Source: Blattabacterium cuenoti (GTDB lineage Bacteria > Bacteroidota > Bacteroidia > Flavobacteriales > Blattabacteriaceae). From it: 64,000 nt of DNA. Both the position numbers and the translations under genes were made by a program. This document shows, one piece after another, positions 27,596 to 37,846 of the stretch. Under the pieces are notes generated by a model. It made no database searches. It was given only the letters and a program-made list of their open reading frames with translations, and was not told the origin of the DNA. Each line of letters starts with the position of its first letter. Position 1 is the stretch's first letter. The stretch spans positions 124,001-188,000 of the forward strand of contig NZ_CP059183.1 in assembly GCF_014251275.1 (NCBI RefSeq), in the 5' to 3' direction.

Positions 27596-28324
27596 ATGAT
27601 TAATACAATTAAAAAAGATCTCATTATAGAAGGAAAAACAAAAAAAATTTATTCTACAAAAAATCCACATGAAATTATCATACATTATAAAGATAATTTA
27701 ACTTCTTTACATGGATTGAAAAATAAATTATTTCAAGATAAAGGAATATTGAACAATGAAATAACTACTATAATATTTAAACATCTTCATTATAATGGAA
27801 TTAAAAATCATTTCATACGAAAAGAGAATAACAGAGAACAATTATGTTATAAATTAAATATGATTCCTTTAGAATTTGTAACAAGAAATATTGTTTCTGG
27901 GAGCATGTCAAAACGATTAGGTATTACAGAAGGTAAACTAATATCAAATGGTATTTTTGAAATTTTTTATAAAAGTGATAAATTAAAGGATCCATTAATT
28001 AATGATCATCATGCAGTATTTTTAGAAATTATTTCCTATGAAGAATTAAATTTCATATATTCTGTTATGAAAAATATAAATAATATTCTTAAAAAATATT
28101 TTATTAATAAAAACATTATATTAGTGGATTTTAAAATAGAATTTGGAAAAAATAAAAAAAATGAAATTTATCTTTCCGATGAAATTAGTCCTGATACCTG
28201 TCGTTTTTGGGATAAAAACACAAAAAAAAAATTAGACAAAGACATATTTAGAATAGAATCAGAAAAAAATATAGATATAATTAATACATATATGGAAATT
28301 CTAAAAAGATTACACGAAAATTAA
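27596..28324 (+). CDS. purC: SAICAR synthetase
   Basis: Joins CAIR and aspartate using ATP. The 242-residue protein begins with the family pattern LIIEGKTKKIY, has PLEFVTRNIVSGSMSKR, and the active-site LVDFKIEFG with LSDEISPDTCRFWD. It is the compact bacterial form. It lies 4 bp after purE and 53 bp before purF within the purine block. Confidence 0.96.
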   Translation: MINTIKKDLIIEGKTKKIYSTKNPHEIIIHYKDNLTSLHGLKNKLFQDKGILNNEITTIIFKHLHYNGIKNHFIRKENNREQLCYKLNMIPLEFVTRNIVSGSMSKRLGITEGKLISNGIFEIFYKSDKLKDPLINDHHAVFLEIISYEELNFIYSVMKNINNILKKYFINKNIILVDFKIEFGKNKKNEIYLSDEISPDTCRFWDKNTKKKLDKDIFRIESEKNIDIINTYMEILKRLHEN

Positions 28325-28377
28325 ATTAATATTAATAAAAAAAAGTAAAAGAAATATTTTTATAAAAAGAAAAAAAT

Positions 28378-29817
28378 ATGATATTTTATTCTATTATAAA
28401 AAAAAAAAATCATAATGATTTTTATGATAAATTTCATGATGAGTGTGGTATTTTTGGAGTATATTCACCTAAAAATATAGATACTTTTACTTTAATTCAA
28501 TTTGGGTTATTTGCATTACAACATAGAGGGCAAGAAGCATGTGGATTTTCCGTATTACGAGATGGATATATTATATCTCACAAGAATGAAGGTCTTGTTT
28601 TAGATTTTTTTCGTAAAATTTCTAATGATGAATGTTATAATGGTAATGCTGTAATTGGTCATACAAGATATTCTACAGAAGGAGGTCAAAGTAAAAAAAA
28701 TATTCAACCTTTTTTTGGGGTTAATTCTTTTGGCAAAAGTACAATATCTATTGTTCATAATGGTAACTTGGTTAATGCTAAAATTATTCGTAATAAACTA
28801 GAATCGGAAGGAATAAATTTTATATCAGAATATTCTGATTCGGAAGTTATATTACGATTGATACAAAAATATTTGCTAGAATTTGGTAATAGTTTAAAAA
28901 AAGCAATAAAAAAAACAACTTTAGACATTATAGGTGCATATTCCGTAATAGTTTTAATGAACGATCAAATAGCAGCATTTAGAGATCCAAATGGAATTAG
29001 ACCTTTATGTTATGGATTGTTAAATAAATCAACTTATATATTTAGTTCAGAAACTTGTGGAATAGATTCAGTTGGGGGAATTTATGTTAGAGATGTATTT
29101 CCAGGTGAAATAATTATTGTTAATAATAAATCAATTAAATTTTATTTTTTTACAAAAAAAGTAAAAAAAAGAATATGTTCATTTGAATATATTTATTTTT
29201 CTCGTCCAGATTCTTTAATTGAAAATTTAAGTGTATACAAAATTCGTGAAAAAAGTGGGGAAAAACTTTATAATCAATATCCAGTAAAAGCTGATGTTGT
29301 AATTGGAGTTCCAGATTCTGGGGTGCCAGCTGCTATTGGATATTCTAAAGCTTCTGGAATTCCTTTTAAACCAATATTGGTAAAAAATAAATATATTGGA
29401 AGATCGTTTATATTACCTAAAAAAGAAATGAGAGAAAAAATAGTAAATTTAAAGTTAAATCCTATTTTATATGAAATAAAGGGGAAAAAAATAGTTATTA
29501 TTGATGATTCCATAGTTCGTGGAACAACTAGTAAAAGATTAGTTACTATTTTAAGAAAAGCAGGAGCTAAAGAAATTCATTTCAGAAGTGCATCACCCCC
29601 TATTATAGCTCCATGCTATTTAGGAGTAAATACTCCAAATAAAGAAGATCTTATTTCATATAACATAGAAAAACATAGTATTAAAAATCTACTAAATGTA
29701 GATAGTTTGGAATTTTTAAGTATGGATAATTTGCTAGAAATATTAGGAGGAAAAAACTATTGTTTTGGATGTTTTACAGAAAATTACCCAGTTGATAAAA
29801 AAAACTGTATTATATAA
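28378..29817 (+). CDS. purF: Amidophosphoribosyltransferase
   Basis: Committed purine step: transfers glutamine amide to PRPP. It has a 22-residue propeptide ahead of the catalytic C23 in ECGIFGVYS, HRGQEACG, and the PRPP loop VIIDDSIVRGTTS. Four cysteines at the positions of the B. subtilis-type 4Fe-4S cluster are seen (KRICSFEY, IAPCYLG, and NYCFGCFTENYP), so processing and a cluster are expected. It has 479 residues. An A12 run (28398-28409) lies in the propeptide, before the active-site cysteine. The next gene, purM, starts 10 bp after the stop. Confidence 0.97.
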   Translation: MIFYSIIKKKNHNDFYDKFHDECGIFGVYSPKNIDTFTLIQFGLFALQHRGQEACGFSVLRDGYIISHKNEGLVLDFFRKISNDECYNGNAVIGHTRYSTEGGQSKKNIQPFFGVNSFGKSTISIVHNGNLVNAKIIRNKLESEGINFISEYSDSEVILRLIQKYLLEFGNSLKKAIKKTTLDIIGAYSVIVLMNDQIAAFRDPNGIRPLCYGLLNKSTYIFSSETCGIDSVGGIYVRDVFPGEIIIVNNKSIKFYFFTKKVKKRICSFEYIYFSRPDSLIENLSVYKIREKSGEKLYNQYPVKADVVIGVPDSGVPAAIGYSKASGIPFKPILVKNKYIGRSFILPKKEMREKIVNLKLNPILYEIKGKKIVIIDDSIVRGTTSKRLVTILRKAGAKEIHFRSASPPIIAPCYLGVNTPNKEDLISYNIEKHSIKNLLNVDSLEFLSMDNLLEILGGKNYCFGCFTENYPVDKKNCII

Positions 29818-29827
29818 AAAACATATA

Positions 29828-30823
29828 ATGAAAGAAAATTACATTGCTATAAATAAAATTAGTAAAATTTTAAAAAATACTTATAATTATAAAGTTTTAA
29901 GTACTTTAGAAGACTTTTCTGCATTTTATAAAATACATGAATATATAAAATATAAAAAACCAATTTTAGTATCTGGAGTTGATGGTGTAGGAACTAAGTT
30001 ACGTTTATCTTTAGATTATAAAAAGTACGATGTAATTGGAAAAGATTGTTTTGCTATGTGTATAAATGATATTTTGTGTCATGGAGCAACTCCTTTATTT
30101 TTTTTGGATTATTTAGCTTGTGAAAAACTTGATTTTAATATTATAGAGAAGATAATAGAAGGAATATCTGTTTCTTGTAAAGAAAATAATACATGTTTTA
30201 TTGGAGGAGAGACTGCAGAGATGACAGGATTTTACAAAAGAAAAAATGATTATGACATTTCTGGATTTTGCGTAGGAATTGTAGAAGAAGACAATATTAT
30301 AAATGGTAAAAAACTTATTAAAGAAAATGATATTTTAATTGGGATCCCTTCATCAGGTGTGCATAGCAACGGATTTTCATTAATTAGAAAAATCTTTTCT
30401 AAAGAAGACTTTAGAAAAGATTTTAAAAAAAAACCTCTTTATGAGACACTTTTGAATCCTACTAGGATATATTATAAAATTATTTATAATTTATTGAAAA
30501 AATTTTCAATTCATGGTATTGCTCATATTACTGGAGGTGGAATATTGAATAATTTATGTAGAATAATTCCAAATAATTTATCAGCTATAGTTAAAATAGA
30601 TCAAATTCCTATTAATTTTAAATCTATTTTTGAATTTATTCAAAAAAAAGGTAATCTTTCAGATGAAATAATGTTAAATACTTTTAATATGGGAGTAGGA
30701 ATAATAATTGTTGTTTCTTCAAAAGAAGTAAATTTAATTTTAGATGAATTACATTTACTTAGAGAATCCCCCTTTATTATTGGCAATATTGTAAAAGGAA
30801 GTAAAAAAGTTTTTTTTAAATAA
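29828..30823 (+). CDS. purM: Phosphoribosylformylglycinamidine cyclo-ligase (AIR synthetase)
   Basis: Closes FGAM to AIR using ATP. ATG 29828 gives 331 residues, near the usual 340; the open frame reaching back into purF is not part of the gene. Motifs: GVDGVGTKLRL, KDCFAMCINDILCHGATPLFFLDY, FIGGETAEM, IGIPSSGVHSNGFSLIR, and AHITGGGILNN. It is 10 bp downstream of purF and 19 bp upstream of purN. Confidence 0.96.
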   Translation: MKENYIAINKISKILKNTYNYKVLSTLEDFSAFYKIHEYIKYKKPILVSGVDGVGTKLRLSLDYKKYDVIGKDCFAMCINDILCHGATPLFFLDYLACEKLDFNIIEKIIEGISVSCKENNTCFIGGETAEMTGFYKRKNDYDISGFCVGIVEEDNIINGKKLIKENDILIGIPSSGVHSNGFSLIRKIFSKEDFRKDFKKKPLYETLLNPTRIYYKIIYNLLKKFSIHGIAHITGGGILNNLCRIIPNNLSAIVKIDQIPINFKSIFEFIQKKGNLSDEIMLNTFNMGVGIIIVVSSKEVNLILDELHLLRESPFIIGNIVKGSKKVFFK

Positions 30824-30842
30824 AAAATATTTAATTTACTAT

Positions 30843-31406
30843 ATGGAATACAAAGCCATATCTATTTTAGTTTCTGGAAAAGGTACTAATATGAAGCATA
30901 TTTTTCAGGCAATTAATAAAAAAATATTATCAGATTTTATAATAGATTCAGTTATTTCTGATAGAAATTGTGATGCAATAAAATATGCAAAAAAAAGGGA
31001 TATAAAAACTTTTTCCTTGAAAAAGGATAAATTTTTATCAAAAAAAATAGATAAAATATTAAAAAAACATTTTCCATATGTTATAGTTTTATCTGGATTT
31101 TTATCAATACTTGACGAACTATTTTGTAAAAAATGGTCAGGAAAAATTATTAATATTCATCCATCACTTTTACCTAAATATTGTGGAATAGGGATGTATG
31201 GGATGAAAGTTCATAAATCAGTAATAAATAATAAAGAAAAAATATCAGGTGCTACTGTTCATTACGTTACAAAAAATATAGATAAAGGCCCTATTATTTT
31301 AAAAAAATCTTGCAAAATTTCTAATAAAGAAACTGTTCTTTCATTATCAAAAAAAGTTTCTCTTATAGAGAGAGAAATATTAATTAAATCTATAAAAAAT
31401 TTATAA
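30843..31406 (+). CDS. purN: Phosphoribosylglycinamide formyltransferase
   Basis: Formylates GAR using 10-formyl-THF. The 187-residue protein carries ILVSGKGTNMKHI at the N-terminus, a divergent VVLSGFLSIL where FMRIL is usual, and the catalytic block INIHPSLLPKYCGIGMYG with GATVHYVTKNIDKGPII. All catalytic residues (Asn, His, Asp) appear to be retained. It lies between purM and purH, with gaps of 19 and 29 bp. Confidence 0.94.
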   Translation: MEYKAISILVSGKGTNMKHIFQAINKKILSDFIIDSVISDRNCDAIKYAKKRDIKTFSLKKDKFLSKKIDKILKKHFPYVIVLSGFLSILDELFCKKWSGKIINIHPSLLPKYCGIGMYGMKVHKSVINNKEKISGATVHYVTKNIDKGPIILKKSCKISNKETVLSLSKKVSLIEREILIKSIKNL

Positions 31407-31435
31407 TTTATAAAAATTTTTTCAAGTTACTTATT

Positions 31436-32965
31436 ATGAAAATGAAAAGAGCTCTAATTAGTGTTTACAAAAAAAATAAAAAATTACTTGATTTTGTAAA
31501 TTTTTTATATAAAAAAAAATATAAAATTATTTCTACTGATGGGACTTACAAATTTTTAAAAAAAAATGGATTACATAATATAATAAAAATATCAGATATT
31601 ACTTCATTTCCTGAAATACTAGATGGTAGAATAAAAACTATCCACCCAAATATTTATGGAGGAATACTTGCAAATCGTACTATAAAACGACATATGATGT
31701 CTATAAAAAATTATAATATTGATTGCATTGATATTGTTGTTATTGATTTTTATCCATTTATTGAACATAAGGAAAATAAAAACCATGATTATTTAATTGA
31801 ATTAATAGATATTGGAGGTCCATCTATTATACGTGCAGCAGCAAAAAATTTTTTGCATGTTACACCAATTGTAGATAATGAAGATTTTGAATTAGTTATA
31901 AATGATATAGAAAATTTTGGATATACAAGTTTAAAACTAAGAAGAAAATTAGCAGTTAAAGCATTTTTTTTTACTTCATATTATGATAATATCATTTATA
32001 AGTATCTTTTAGGAAAAGATAAATTTCCTATTTATTTTAATTTATTTTTCAAAAAAAAGATGGAATTATGCTATGGGGAAAATCCACATCAAAAAGCTGT
32101 TTACTATTCTAATCATTATGGAACAGGAGCAATGAATAATTTTCAACAATTGAATGGTAAACAACTTTCTTTTAATAATATAAGAGATGTTGATGTTGCA
32201 TGGAAGATAGTTACTCAATTCACAGAACCAGCTTGCTGTAGCGTAAAACATTCTACACCTTGTGGAGCAGCTATAGGAAAAGATATTATTGAAGCTTTTA
32301 AAAAAACTTATGAAGCCGATCCTATTTCATCTTTTGGAAGTGTTATAGCAATAAATACTACTATTACAAGTGAATTAGCAAAAGAAATAAATCTACTTTT
32401 TATAGATGTAATAATTGCACCTGATTGTGAAAAAAATGCATTAAAAATACTTAAAGTAAAAAAAAAATTAAGAATTATAAAAATAAATAAACCTATTTCA
32501 GATAAAACTGAATACGTACAAATAGATGGTGGGTTGTTAGTTCAAGATTCAGATTACTTTTTTCATGATGAAAATAATTATAAAATAGTTACAAAGAAAA
32601 ATTTTTCCAATGAAGATAAAAAATCTTTACTTTTTGCAAACAAAGTAGTAAAATATGTTAAATCTAATGCAATTGTGATAGCTAAAGGGACTCAAACTTT
32701 GGGGATTTCCGGTGGACAAACTAATAGGATTTGGGCAGCTAGTCAAGCAATAAATAGAGCATTAAAAAAGAAAAAAAAAGGACTAGTACTTGTATCTGAT
32801 GCATTTTTTCCTTTTAAGGACGTTATCTATGAAGCTGCAAAATCTGGTGAAATTCGTGCAATTCTTCAACCAGGAGGGTCTATACGTGATGAAGAATCAA
32901 TTAAAGCTTGTGATGAATTTGGAATATCCATGGCATTTACTGGGATAAGATATTTTAAACATTAA
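31436..32965 (+). CDS. purH: Bifunctional AICAR transformylase / IMP cyclohydrolase
   Basis: Performs the last two steps to IMP. The N-terminal cyclohydrolase domain (about 1-200) has ISTDGTYKFL, GRIKTIHPNIYGGIL and DIGGPSIIRAAAKN. The C-terminal transformylase domain has YGENPHQKA, CCSVKHSTPCGAA with the catalytic Lys-His, and DAFFPFKDVIYEAA. It has 509 residues, normal. A second Met at residue 3 is an alternative start. It sits in the purine block just ahead of purD (9 bp). Confidence 0.97.
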   Translation: MKMKRALISVYKKNKKLLDFVNFLYKKKYKIISTDGTYKFLKKNGLHNIIKISDITSFPEILDGRIKTIHPNIYGGILANRTIKRHMMSIKNYNIDCIDIVVIDFYPFIEHKENKNHDYLIELIDIGGPSIIRAAAKNFLHVTPIVDNEDFELVINDIENFGYTSLKLRRKLAVKAFFFTSYYDNIIYKYLLGKDKFPIYFNLFFKKKMELCYGENPHQKAVYYSNHYGTGAMNNFQQLNGKQLSFNNIRDVDVAWKIVTQFTEPACCSVKHSTPCGAAIGKDIIEAFKKTYEADPISSFGSVIAINTTITSELAKEINLLFIDVIIAPDCEKNALKILKVKKKLRIIKINKPISDKTEYVQIDGGLLVQDSDYFFHDENNYKIVTKKNFSNEDKKSLLFANKVVKYVKSNAIVIAKGTQTLGISGGQTNRIWAASQAINRALKKKKKGLVLVSDAFFPFKDVIYEAAKSGEIRAILQPGGSIRDEESIKACDEFGISMAFTGIRYFKH

Positions 32966-32974
32966 TGAAAATAT

Positions 32975-34210
32975 ATGAAAATTTTAATTCTTGGAAATGG
33001 AGGAAGAGAACATGCTATTGGTAAAAAAATATTGAAAGACAATCCTTTTGTAAGACTTTATTTCTATCCAGGTAATGGAGGAACAAATTTAATAGGAATA
33101 AATATAGGAAATTATATAAATGATTATTCTATGTTAGAATTAGCACTTTTTTCTAAAAAAAATAATATTGATCTAACTATTGTAGGTTCTGAAGTTTTTT
33201 TAATGAAAAAAATTGTAGATATATTTCATTCTTATGGATTGAGGATAATAGGTCCTAATTACTTATCAGCTAGACTTGAGGGAGATAGAGGTTTTTCAAA
33301 ATTTTTTATGAAAAAATATGGAATTAGGACCCCTAATTATGAAATTTTCCATTGTTATGATGATGCAATTAATTATTTAGATAAAAAAAAATTTCCTTTA
33401 GTAATAAAAACTAACGGTATAGCTTCTGGAAAAGGAGTTTTATTGACAAATAATAAGAAAGAAGCAAAAAAAGCAATAAGAGAAATCATGATAGAAAAAA
33501 AATTTGGAAAATCTGGGGAAAAAATTATTATAGAAAATTTTTTACAAGGAGAAGAAGCTTCAATAATAACAATTTTTAATGGAAAATATATTACTCCTTT
33601 TATATCTTCCAAAGATTACAAAAAAATAGGAGAAAATGAAATTGGATTAAATACAGGTGGAATGGGTGCAATTTCTCCTCATCCTCATATGAATAATTTA
33701 ATTTGGATGGATTTTAAAAAAAATATATTAGATCCTACTTATGAGGGGTTGATTTCAGAAAAATTAATTTTCTTCGGTTTTATATATTTTGGATTAATGA
33801 TAACATGTGAAAAAGTATATTTATTAGAATATAATACTAGAATGGGAGATCCAGAAACTCAAACACTTTTACCATTGATGAAAAATAATTTTTTAAATAT
33901 TATTACTTCTTTTGATAAAATAGATATGTTTTGGGAACAATTATATTCTTGTTGTATAGTTTTATCTTCTAAAGGATATCCGAAAAAATATGAAATTGGA
34001 AAAATTATATCAGGTATTAATTCATTAAAAGAACCTTTTTATATATCTGGGGCAAAAAAACAAGAAGAAAAATGGGTGACTACCAGTGGAAGGGTAATTA
34101 ACATAATTGGGCTTGGAAATACAATTAATGAATCAATAAAAATTGCCTATAAAAATGCAAAAAAAATAAAATTCGATAATCTTTACTTCCGTAAAGATAT
34201 AGGTTCATAG
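32975..34210 (+). CDS. purD: Phosphoribosylamine-glycine ligase (GAR synthetase)
   Basis: Ligates glycine to phosphoribosylamine using ATP. It opens with ILILGNGGREHAI, has the ATP-grasp segment LVIKTNGIASGKGVLL, FLQGEEASI, NTGGMGAISP, and the metal-binding EYNTRMGDPETQ. It has 411 residues. It lies 9 bp after purH and 24 bp before the guaA ATG. No irregularity seen. Confidence 0.96.
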   Translation: MKILILGNGGREHAIGKKILKDNPFVRLYFYPGNGGTNLIGINIGNYINDYSMLELALFSKKNNIDLTIVGSEVFLMKKIVDIFHSYGLRIIGPNYLSARLEGDRGFSKFFMKKYGIRTPNYEIFHCYDDAINYLDKKKFPLVIKTNGIASGKGVLLTNNKKEAKKAIREIMIEKKFGKSGEKIIIENFLQGEEASIITIFNGKYITPFISSKDYKKIGENEIGLNTGGMGAISPHPHMNNLIWMDFKKNILDPTYEGLISEKLIFFGFIYFGLMITCEKVYLLEYNTRMGDPETQTLLPLMKNNFLNIITSFDKIDMFWEQLYSCCIVLSSKGYPKKYEIGKIISGINSLKEPFYISGAKKQEEKWVTTSGRVINIIGLGNTINESIKIAYKNAKKIKFDNLYFRKDIGS

Positions 34211-34234
34211 AATAATAGAATAAAAGTGCAAAAA

Positions 34235-35776
34235 ATGAAAAAAAATTTAATTATTGTATTAGATTTTGGATCTCAATACAGTTATATGATTGCAAAAAGA
34301 ATTAGAGAAATAGGAGTTTATTCTTTATTGTTACCCCATAATATATTTATAAATGATATTATAGAAAAAAATCCTAAAGGTATTATTTTATCAGGAGGGC
34401 CTTTTTCTGTATATAAAAATAATGCTCCATTAATATCAAAAAAAATTCTTGAATTAAATATTCCAATTCTTGGAATTTGTTATGGAATGCAACTTATATC
34501 CTATATTTTTGGAGGAAAAATAAAAAAATCTAATTATAAAGAATATGGAAAATCTTATTTAGTTACAGATAAAAAAAATTTTTTATTTAAAAATGTACCA
34601 AAGAAATCTGTTGTTTGGATGAGTCATTATGATGAAGTAAAAAATAATCCAAAAGAATTAGAAAGTATTGCCCATACTAATTCCTGTAAAATAGCTGCAT
34701 ATAAGCATAAAGAAAAAGATATTTATGCAGTACAATTTCATCCTGAAGTAAAAAATACAGAATATGGAAAATGTATTTTAAAAAATTTTGTTATTAATAT
34801 TTGTAAATGCAATAAAAATTGGAAATTAGAAGATTTTGTTCAAAAACAAGTTAATAGTATAAAAAATATTGTTTCTGATAAAAAAGTAATATTAGGGATT
34901 TCTGGTGGATTAGATTCTTTTGTTACTGCATATATAATTAATAAAGCAATTGGAAATTCTTTAATTTGTATTTTTATAGATACTGGTTTTTTATTAAAAG
35001 AAGAAAAAAAAACAATACAATTTTTTTGTAAAAAAATGAACTTTTCTATAAAAGTAATAGATGCTGTAGATATTTTCTTAAAAAAATTAACCGGAGTATA
35101 TAATCCTGAAATAAAAAGAAAAATAATAGGAAAAGAGTTTGTTACTTTATTTCAAAAAGAATCTAGAAAAATTAATAATGTTGAATTTTTAGCACAAGGA
35201 ACTATTTACTCAGATGTAATAGAATCTTCTATAAATAAAAATGTAGGATTAAATAATTTTGTAAAATCTCATCATAATGTAGGAGGGTTACCAAAGTGTA
35301 TGAAATTAAAACTAATTGAACCATTAAGAAAGTTATTTAAAGATGAAGTTAGAAAAATAGGAAAATCTTTGAAACTTCCAAAAGAAATTTTATACAAACA
35401 TCCATTTCCAGGACCTGGATTAAGTATAAGAATTATTGGAAAAATAAATAAAAGAAAAATTTCTATTCTAAGAAAAGCAGAAAATATTCTTTTACAAGAA
35501 TTAAAAAATTTTAATATATATAATAACATTAGTCAAGCTTTTATAATATTACTACCTATAAAATCTGTAGGAGTAATGGGGGATAAAAGATCATACGAAC
35601 ATGTAGCAGTATTGCGAGTTATTAAAACAGAAGATTTTATGACTTCTACTTTTTATCCTTTATCTTATGAATTTTTAGAGATAATTTCAAATAGAATAAT
35701 AAACGAAATTAATGGTATTAATAGAATGGTATATGATATAACATCAAAGCCCCCATCTACTATTGAATGGCAATAG
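34235..35776 (+). CDS. guaA: GMP synthase (glutamine-hydrolysing)
   Basis: Converts XMP to GMP. The class I glutaminase domain has the catalytic C82 in LGICYGMQL and HPEV further on; the ATP pyrophosphatase P-loop is GISGGLDS near residue 220; the C-terminal dimerisation domain ends with TSKPPSTIEWQ (canonical end PPATIEWE). I chose ATG 34235 (513 residues) over GTG three codons upstream. It is last of the plus-strand purine run; the convergent accD ends 10 bp beyond. guaB is not in the window. Confidence 0.96.
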   Translation: MKKNLIIVLDFGSQYSYMIAKRIREIGVYSLLLPHNIFINDIIEKNPKGIILSGGPFSVYKNNAPLISKKILELNIPILGICYGMQLISYIFGGKIKKSNYKEYGKSYLVTDKKNFLFKNVPKKSVVWMSHYDEVKNNPKELESIAHTNSCKIAAYKHKEKDIYAVQFHPEVKNTEYGKCILKNFVINICKCNKNWKLEDFVQKQVNSIKNIVSDKKVILGISGGLDSFVTAYIINKAIGNSLICIFIDTGFLLKEEKKTIQFFCKKMNFSIKVIDAVDIFLKKLTGVYNPEIKRKIIGKEFVTLFQKESRKINNVEFLAQGTIYSDVIESSINKNVGLNNFVKSHHNVGGLPKCMKLKLIEPLRKLFKDEVRKIGKSLKLPKEILYKHPFPGPGLSIRIIGKINKRKISILRKAENILLQELKNFNIYNNISQAFIILLPIKSVGVMGDKRSYEHVAVLRVIKTEDFMTSTFYPLSYEFLEIISNRIINEINGINRMVYDITSKPPSTIEWQ

Positions 35777-35786
35777 AAAAATATAT

Positions 35787-36626
35787 CTAAATCATCATAG
35801 ATACTAAGTTATATATATTTTTTTTCAATTTAGTTCTAGGAGAAATTAAATCTATAAATCCATGATCCATTAAAAATTCAGAAGTTTGAAATCCTTTTGG
35901 TAAACTTTTACCTATTGTTTCTCTAATTACTTTAGGTCCTGCAAATCCTATAAGAGCACCAGGTTCTGCTATGTTTATATCTCCAAGTAAAGCATAAGAG
36001 GCAGAGACTCCACCTGTAGTAGGATCTGTAAGTACAGAAATGTAAGGTAATTTAGTATCACGTAATTGTGTAAGTTTTGCTATAGTTTTAGCCATTTGCA
36101 TTAAAGAAAAAGAAGATTCCATAATTCTTGCTCCACCAGATTTTGATATAAGTATATATGGTAATTTTTTTTCTATACAATAAGTAATAGATCTGGAAAT
36201 TTTTTCACCTACTACAGATCCCATAGATCCACCAATAAACGAAAAATCCATACAAGATATTACAACTTTCATTCCTTCCATATTTCCAATTCCTGTTCTA
36301 ATTGCATCATATAAATCTGTTTTTTTTTTTGCTTCTTTTATTCTATCTGTATATTTTTTGTAATCTTCCCATTTTACTGGATCTTTACTAGTCATTTTTA
36401 CATTTATCTCTAAAAATTTTCCATTATCAAAAAGAATTTCAAAATATTCATTACTATGAATTCTTACATGATATCCATCTTCTGGACTTACATAAAAATT
36501 CTTTTTTAATTGATCTGTATCTATAACCTTTCCAGTAGGAGTCCTATGCCATAATCCACTGGGTATATTTTTTCTATCATCTATAGATGTTATAATATTC
36601 TTTTTTTTTCTTAAAAACCAAGCCAT
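35787..36626 (-). CDS. accD: Acetyl-CoA carboxylase carboxyltransferase subunit beta
   Basis: With AccA, transfers the carboxyl group from biotin to acetyl-CoA for fatty acid synthesis. The crotonase-like core is clear ([20 protein letters not shown] from about residue 161, [22 protein letters not shown]). The N-terminal segment that forms a four-cysteine zinc ribbon in E. coli (about residues 20-60) contains no cysteine here ([17 protein letters not shown]). From my knowledge of the phylum this is the normal Bacteroidetes form. It has 279 residues. It lies 14 bp downstream of fbaA. Confidence 0.95.
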   Translation of the reverse strand: MAWFLRKKKNIITSIDDRKNIPSGLWHRTPTGKVIDTDQLKKNFYVSPEDGYHVRIHSNEYFEILFDNGKFLEINVKMTSKDPVKWEDYKKYTDRIKEAKKKTDLYDAIRTGIGNMEGMKVVISCMDFSFIGGSMGSVVGEKISRSITYCIEKKLPYILISKSGGARIMESSFSLMQMAKTIAKLTQLRDTKLPYISVLTDPTTGGVSASYALLGDINIAEPGALIGFAGPKVIRETIGKSLPKGFQTSEFLMDHGFIDLISPRTKLKKNIYNLVSMMI

Positions 36627-36640
36627 ATATAAATTTTTTT

Positions 36641-37708
36641 CTATAAAGTATTAATATTATTCATCAACTTGAAATATTCTTTTAAAAGAATTACAAATGA
36701 TTTTTCTCCTTTTCTAAGCCATACTCTAGGATCATAATATTTTTTATTAGGTAAATATTTTCCTTCAGGGTTCCCTATTTGTTTTTTTATATATTCTTTA
36801 TTATTTTCCATGTAATCTCTAACTCCACAAGTAAAAGCGTATTGTAAATCTGTATCTATATTCATTTTTACTACTCCATAATTAATAGAGTTTTCTATAT
36901 GTTTTTTAGATGAACCTGATCCTCCATGAAAAACAAAATGAACTGGATTTTTTTTAGTGTTAAATTTTTTTTGAATATATTTTTGTGTTTTTTTTAATAT
37001 TTCAGGACGTAAAATAATATTTCCTGGTTTATAAACACCATGTACATTTCCAAATGAAGCAGCTATGATAAAATTATCACTTATATTTTTTAATTTTTCA
37101 TATGCATATGAAACTTCTTCTGGTTGAGTATATAGCTTATTATTTTCTATATTAGAATTATCTATACCATCTTCTTCTCCACCTGTTACTCCAAGTTCTA
37201 TTTCAATTGTCATATTACTCTTATTCATTCTATAAAAATAAGTTTCACAAATGTTAATATTTTCTTTTAAAGATTCCTTAGATAAATCTAACATATGTGA
37301 ACTAAACAAAGTTTTTCCAAAACGTTCTAAATAATTTTCATTAGCTTTCATTAATCCGTCTATCCATGGTAAAAAAGATCTTGGACAGTGATCAGTATTG
37401 AGTATAACTGTAGCTTTATAAAAAGTAGCTAATTCATGAATATGCATAGCACTAGCTATTGCTCCTTTTATGGCCGCTTCTTGATGTAAATTTTTTAATC
37501 CTTTTCCAGCATTAAAATGAGCCCCACCATTAGATAACTGTATAATTACAGGAGAATTAACTTCTACTGCAGTTTCCATTACAGCATTTGCTGTATTTGA
37601 TCCAATTATGTTTACAGCTGGAATAGCAAAAGAATTATCTCTAGCATATTCAAATATTTCTCTTACGGTATTTCCGGTAACCACTCCAAATGGGAATTTT
37701 CTATACAT
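36641..37708 (-). CDS. fbaA: Fructose-bisphosphate aldolase class II
   Basis: Zinc-dependent reversible aldol condensation of DHAP and glyceraldehyde 3-phosphate. It is the 355-residue class IIA form (E. coli FbaA-like). Zinc ligand H107 lies in LNTDHCPRS, with a further metal/substrate site in [10 protein letters not shown] and the phosphate loop FHGGSGSS. The start is ATG 37708. It is transcribed with accD. Beside fbp and glpF-K-D it supports gluconeogenesis from glycerol as well as glycolysis. Confidence 0.96.
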   Translation of the reverse strand: MYRKFPFGVVTGNTVREIFEYARDNSFAIPAVNIIGSNTANAVMETAVEVNSPVIIQLSNGGAHFNAGKGLKNLHQEAAIKGAIASAMHIHELATFYKATVILNTDHCPRSFLPWIDGLMKANENYLERFGKTLFSSHMLDLSKESLKENINICETYFYRMNKSNMTIEIELGVTGGEEDGIDNSNIENNKLYTQPEEVSYAYEKLKNISDNFIIAASFGNVHGVYKPGNIILRPEILKKTQKYIQKKFNTKKNPVHFVFHGGSGSSKKHIENSINYGVVKMNIDTDLQYAFTCGVRDYMENNKEYIKKQIGNPEGKYLPNKKYYDPRVWLRKGEKSFVILLKEYFKLMNNINTL

Positions 37709-37846
37709 ATTTTTACAATTTTATTTTAATGAAGATGTCTTTTGTAAAAAAAAATACTTTTTTTTATGGAATTGAATTGCAAATTAACAATTTTAATTTT
37801 TTTATACTATAATATTTTACTAAAATATTTATATTTTTTAATTAAT

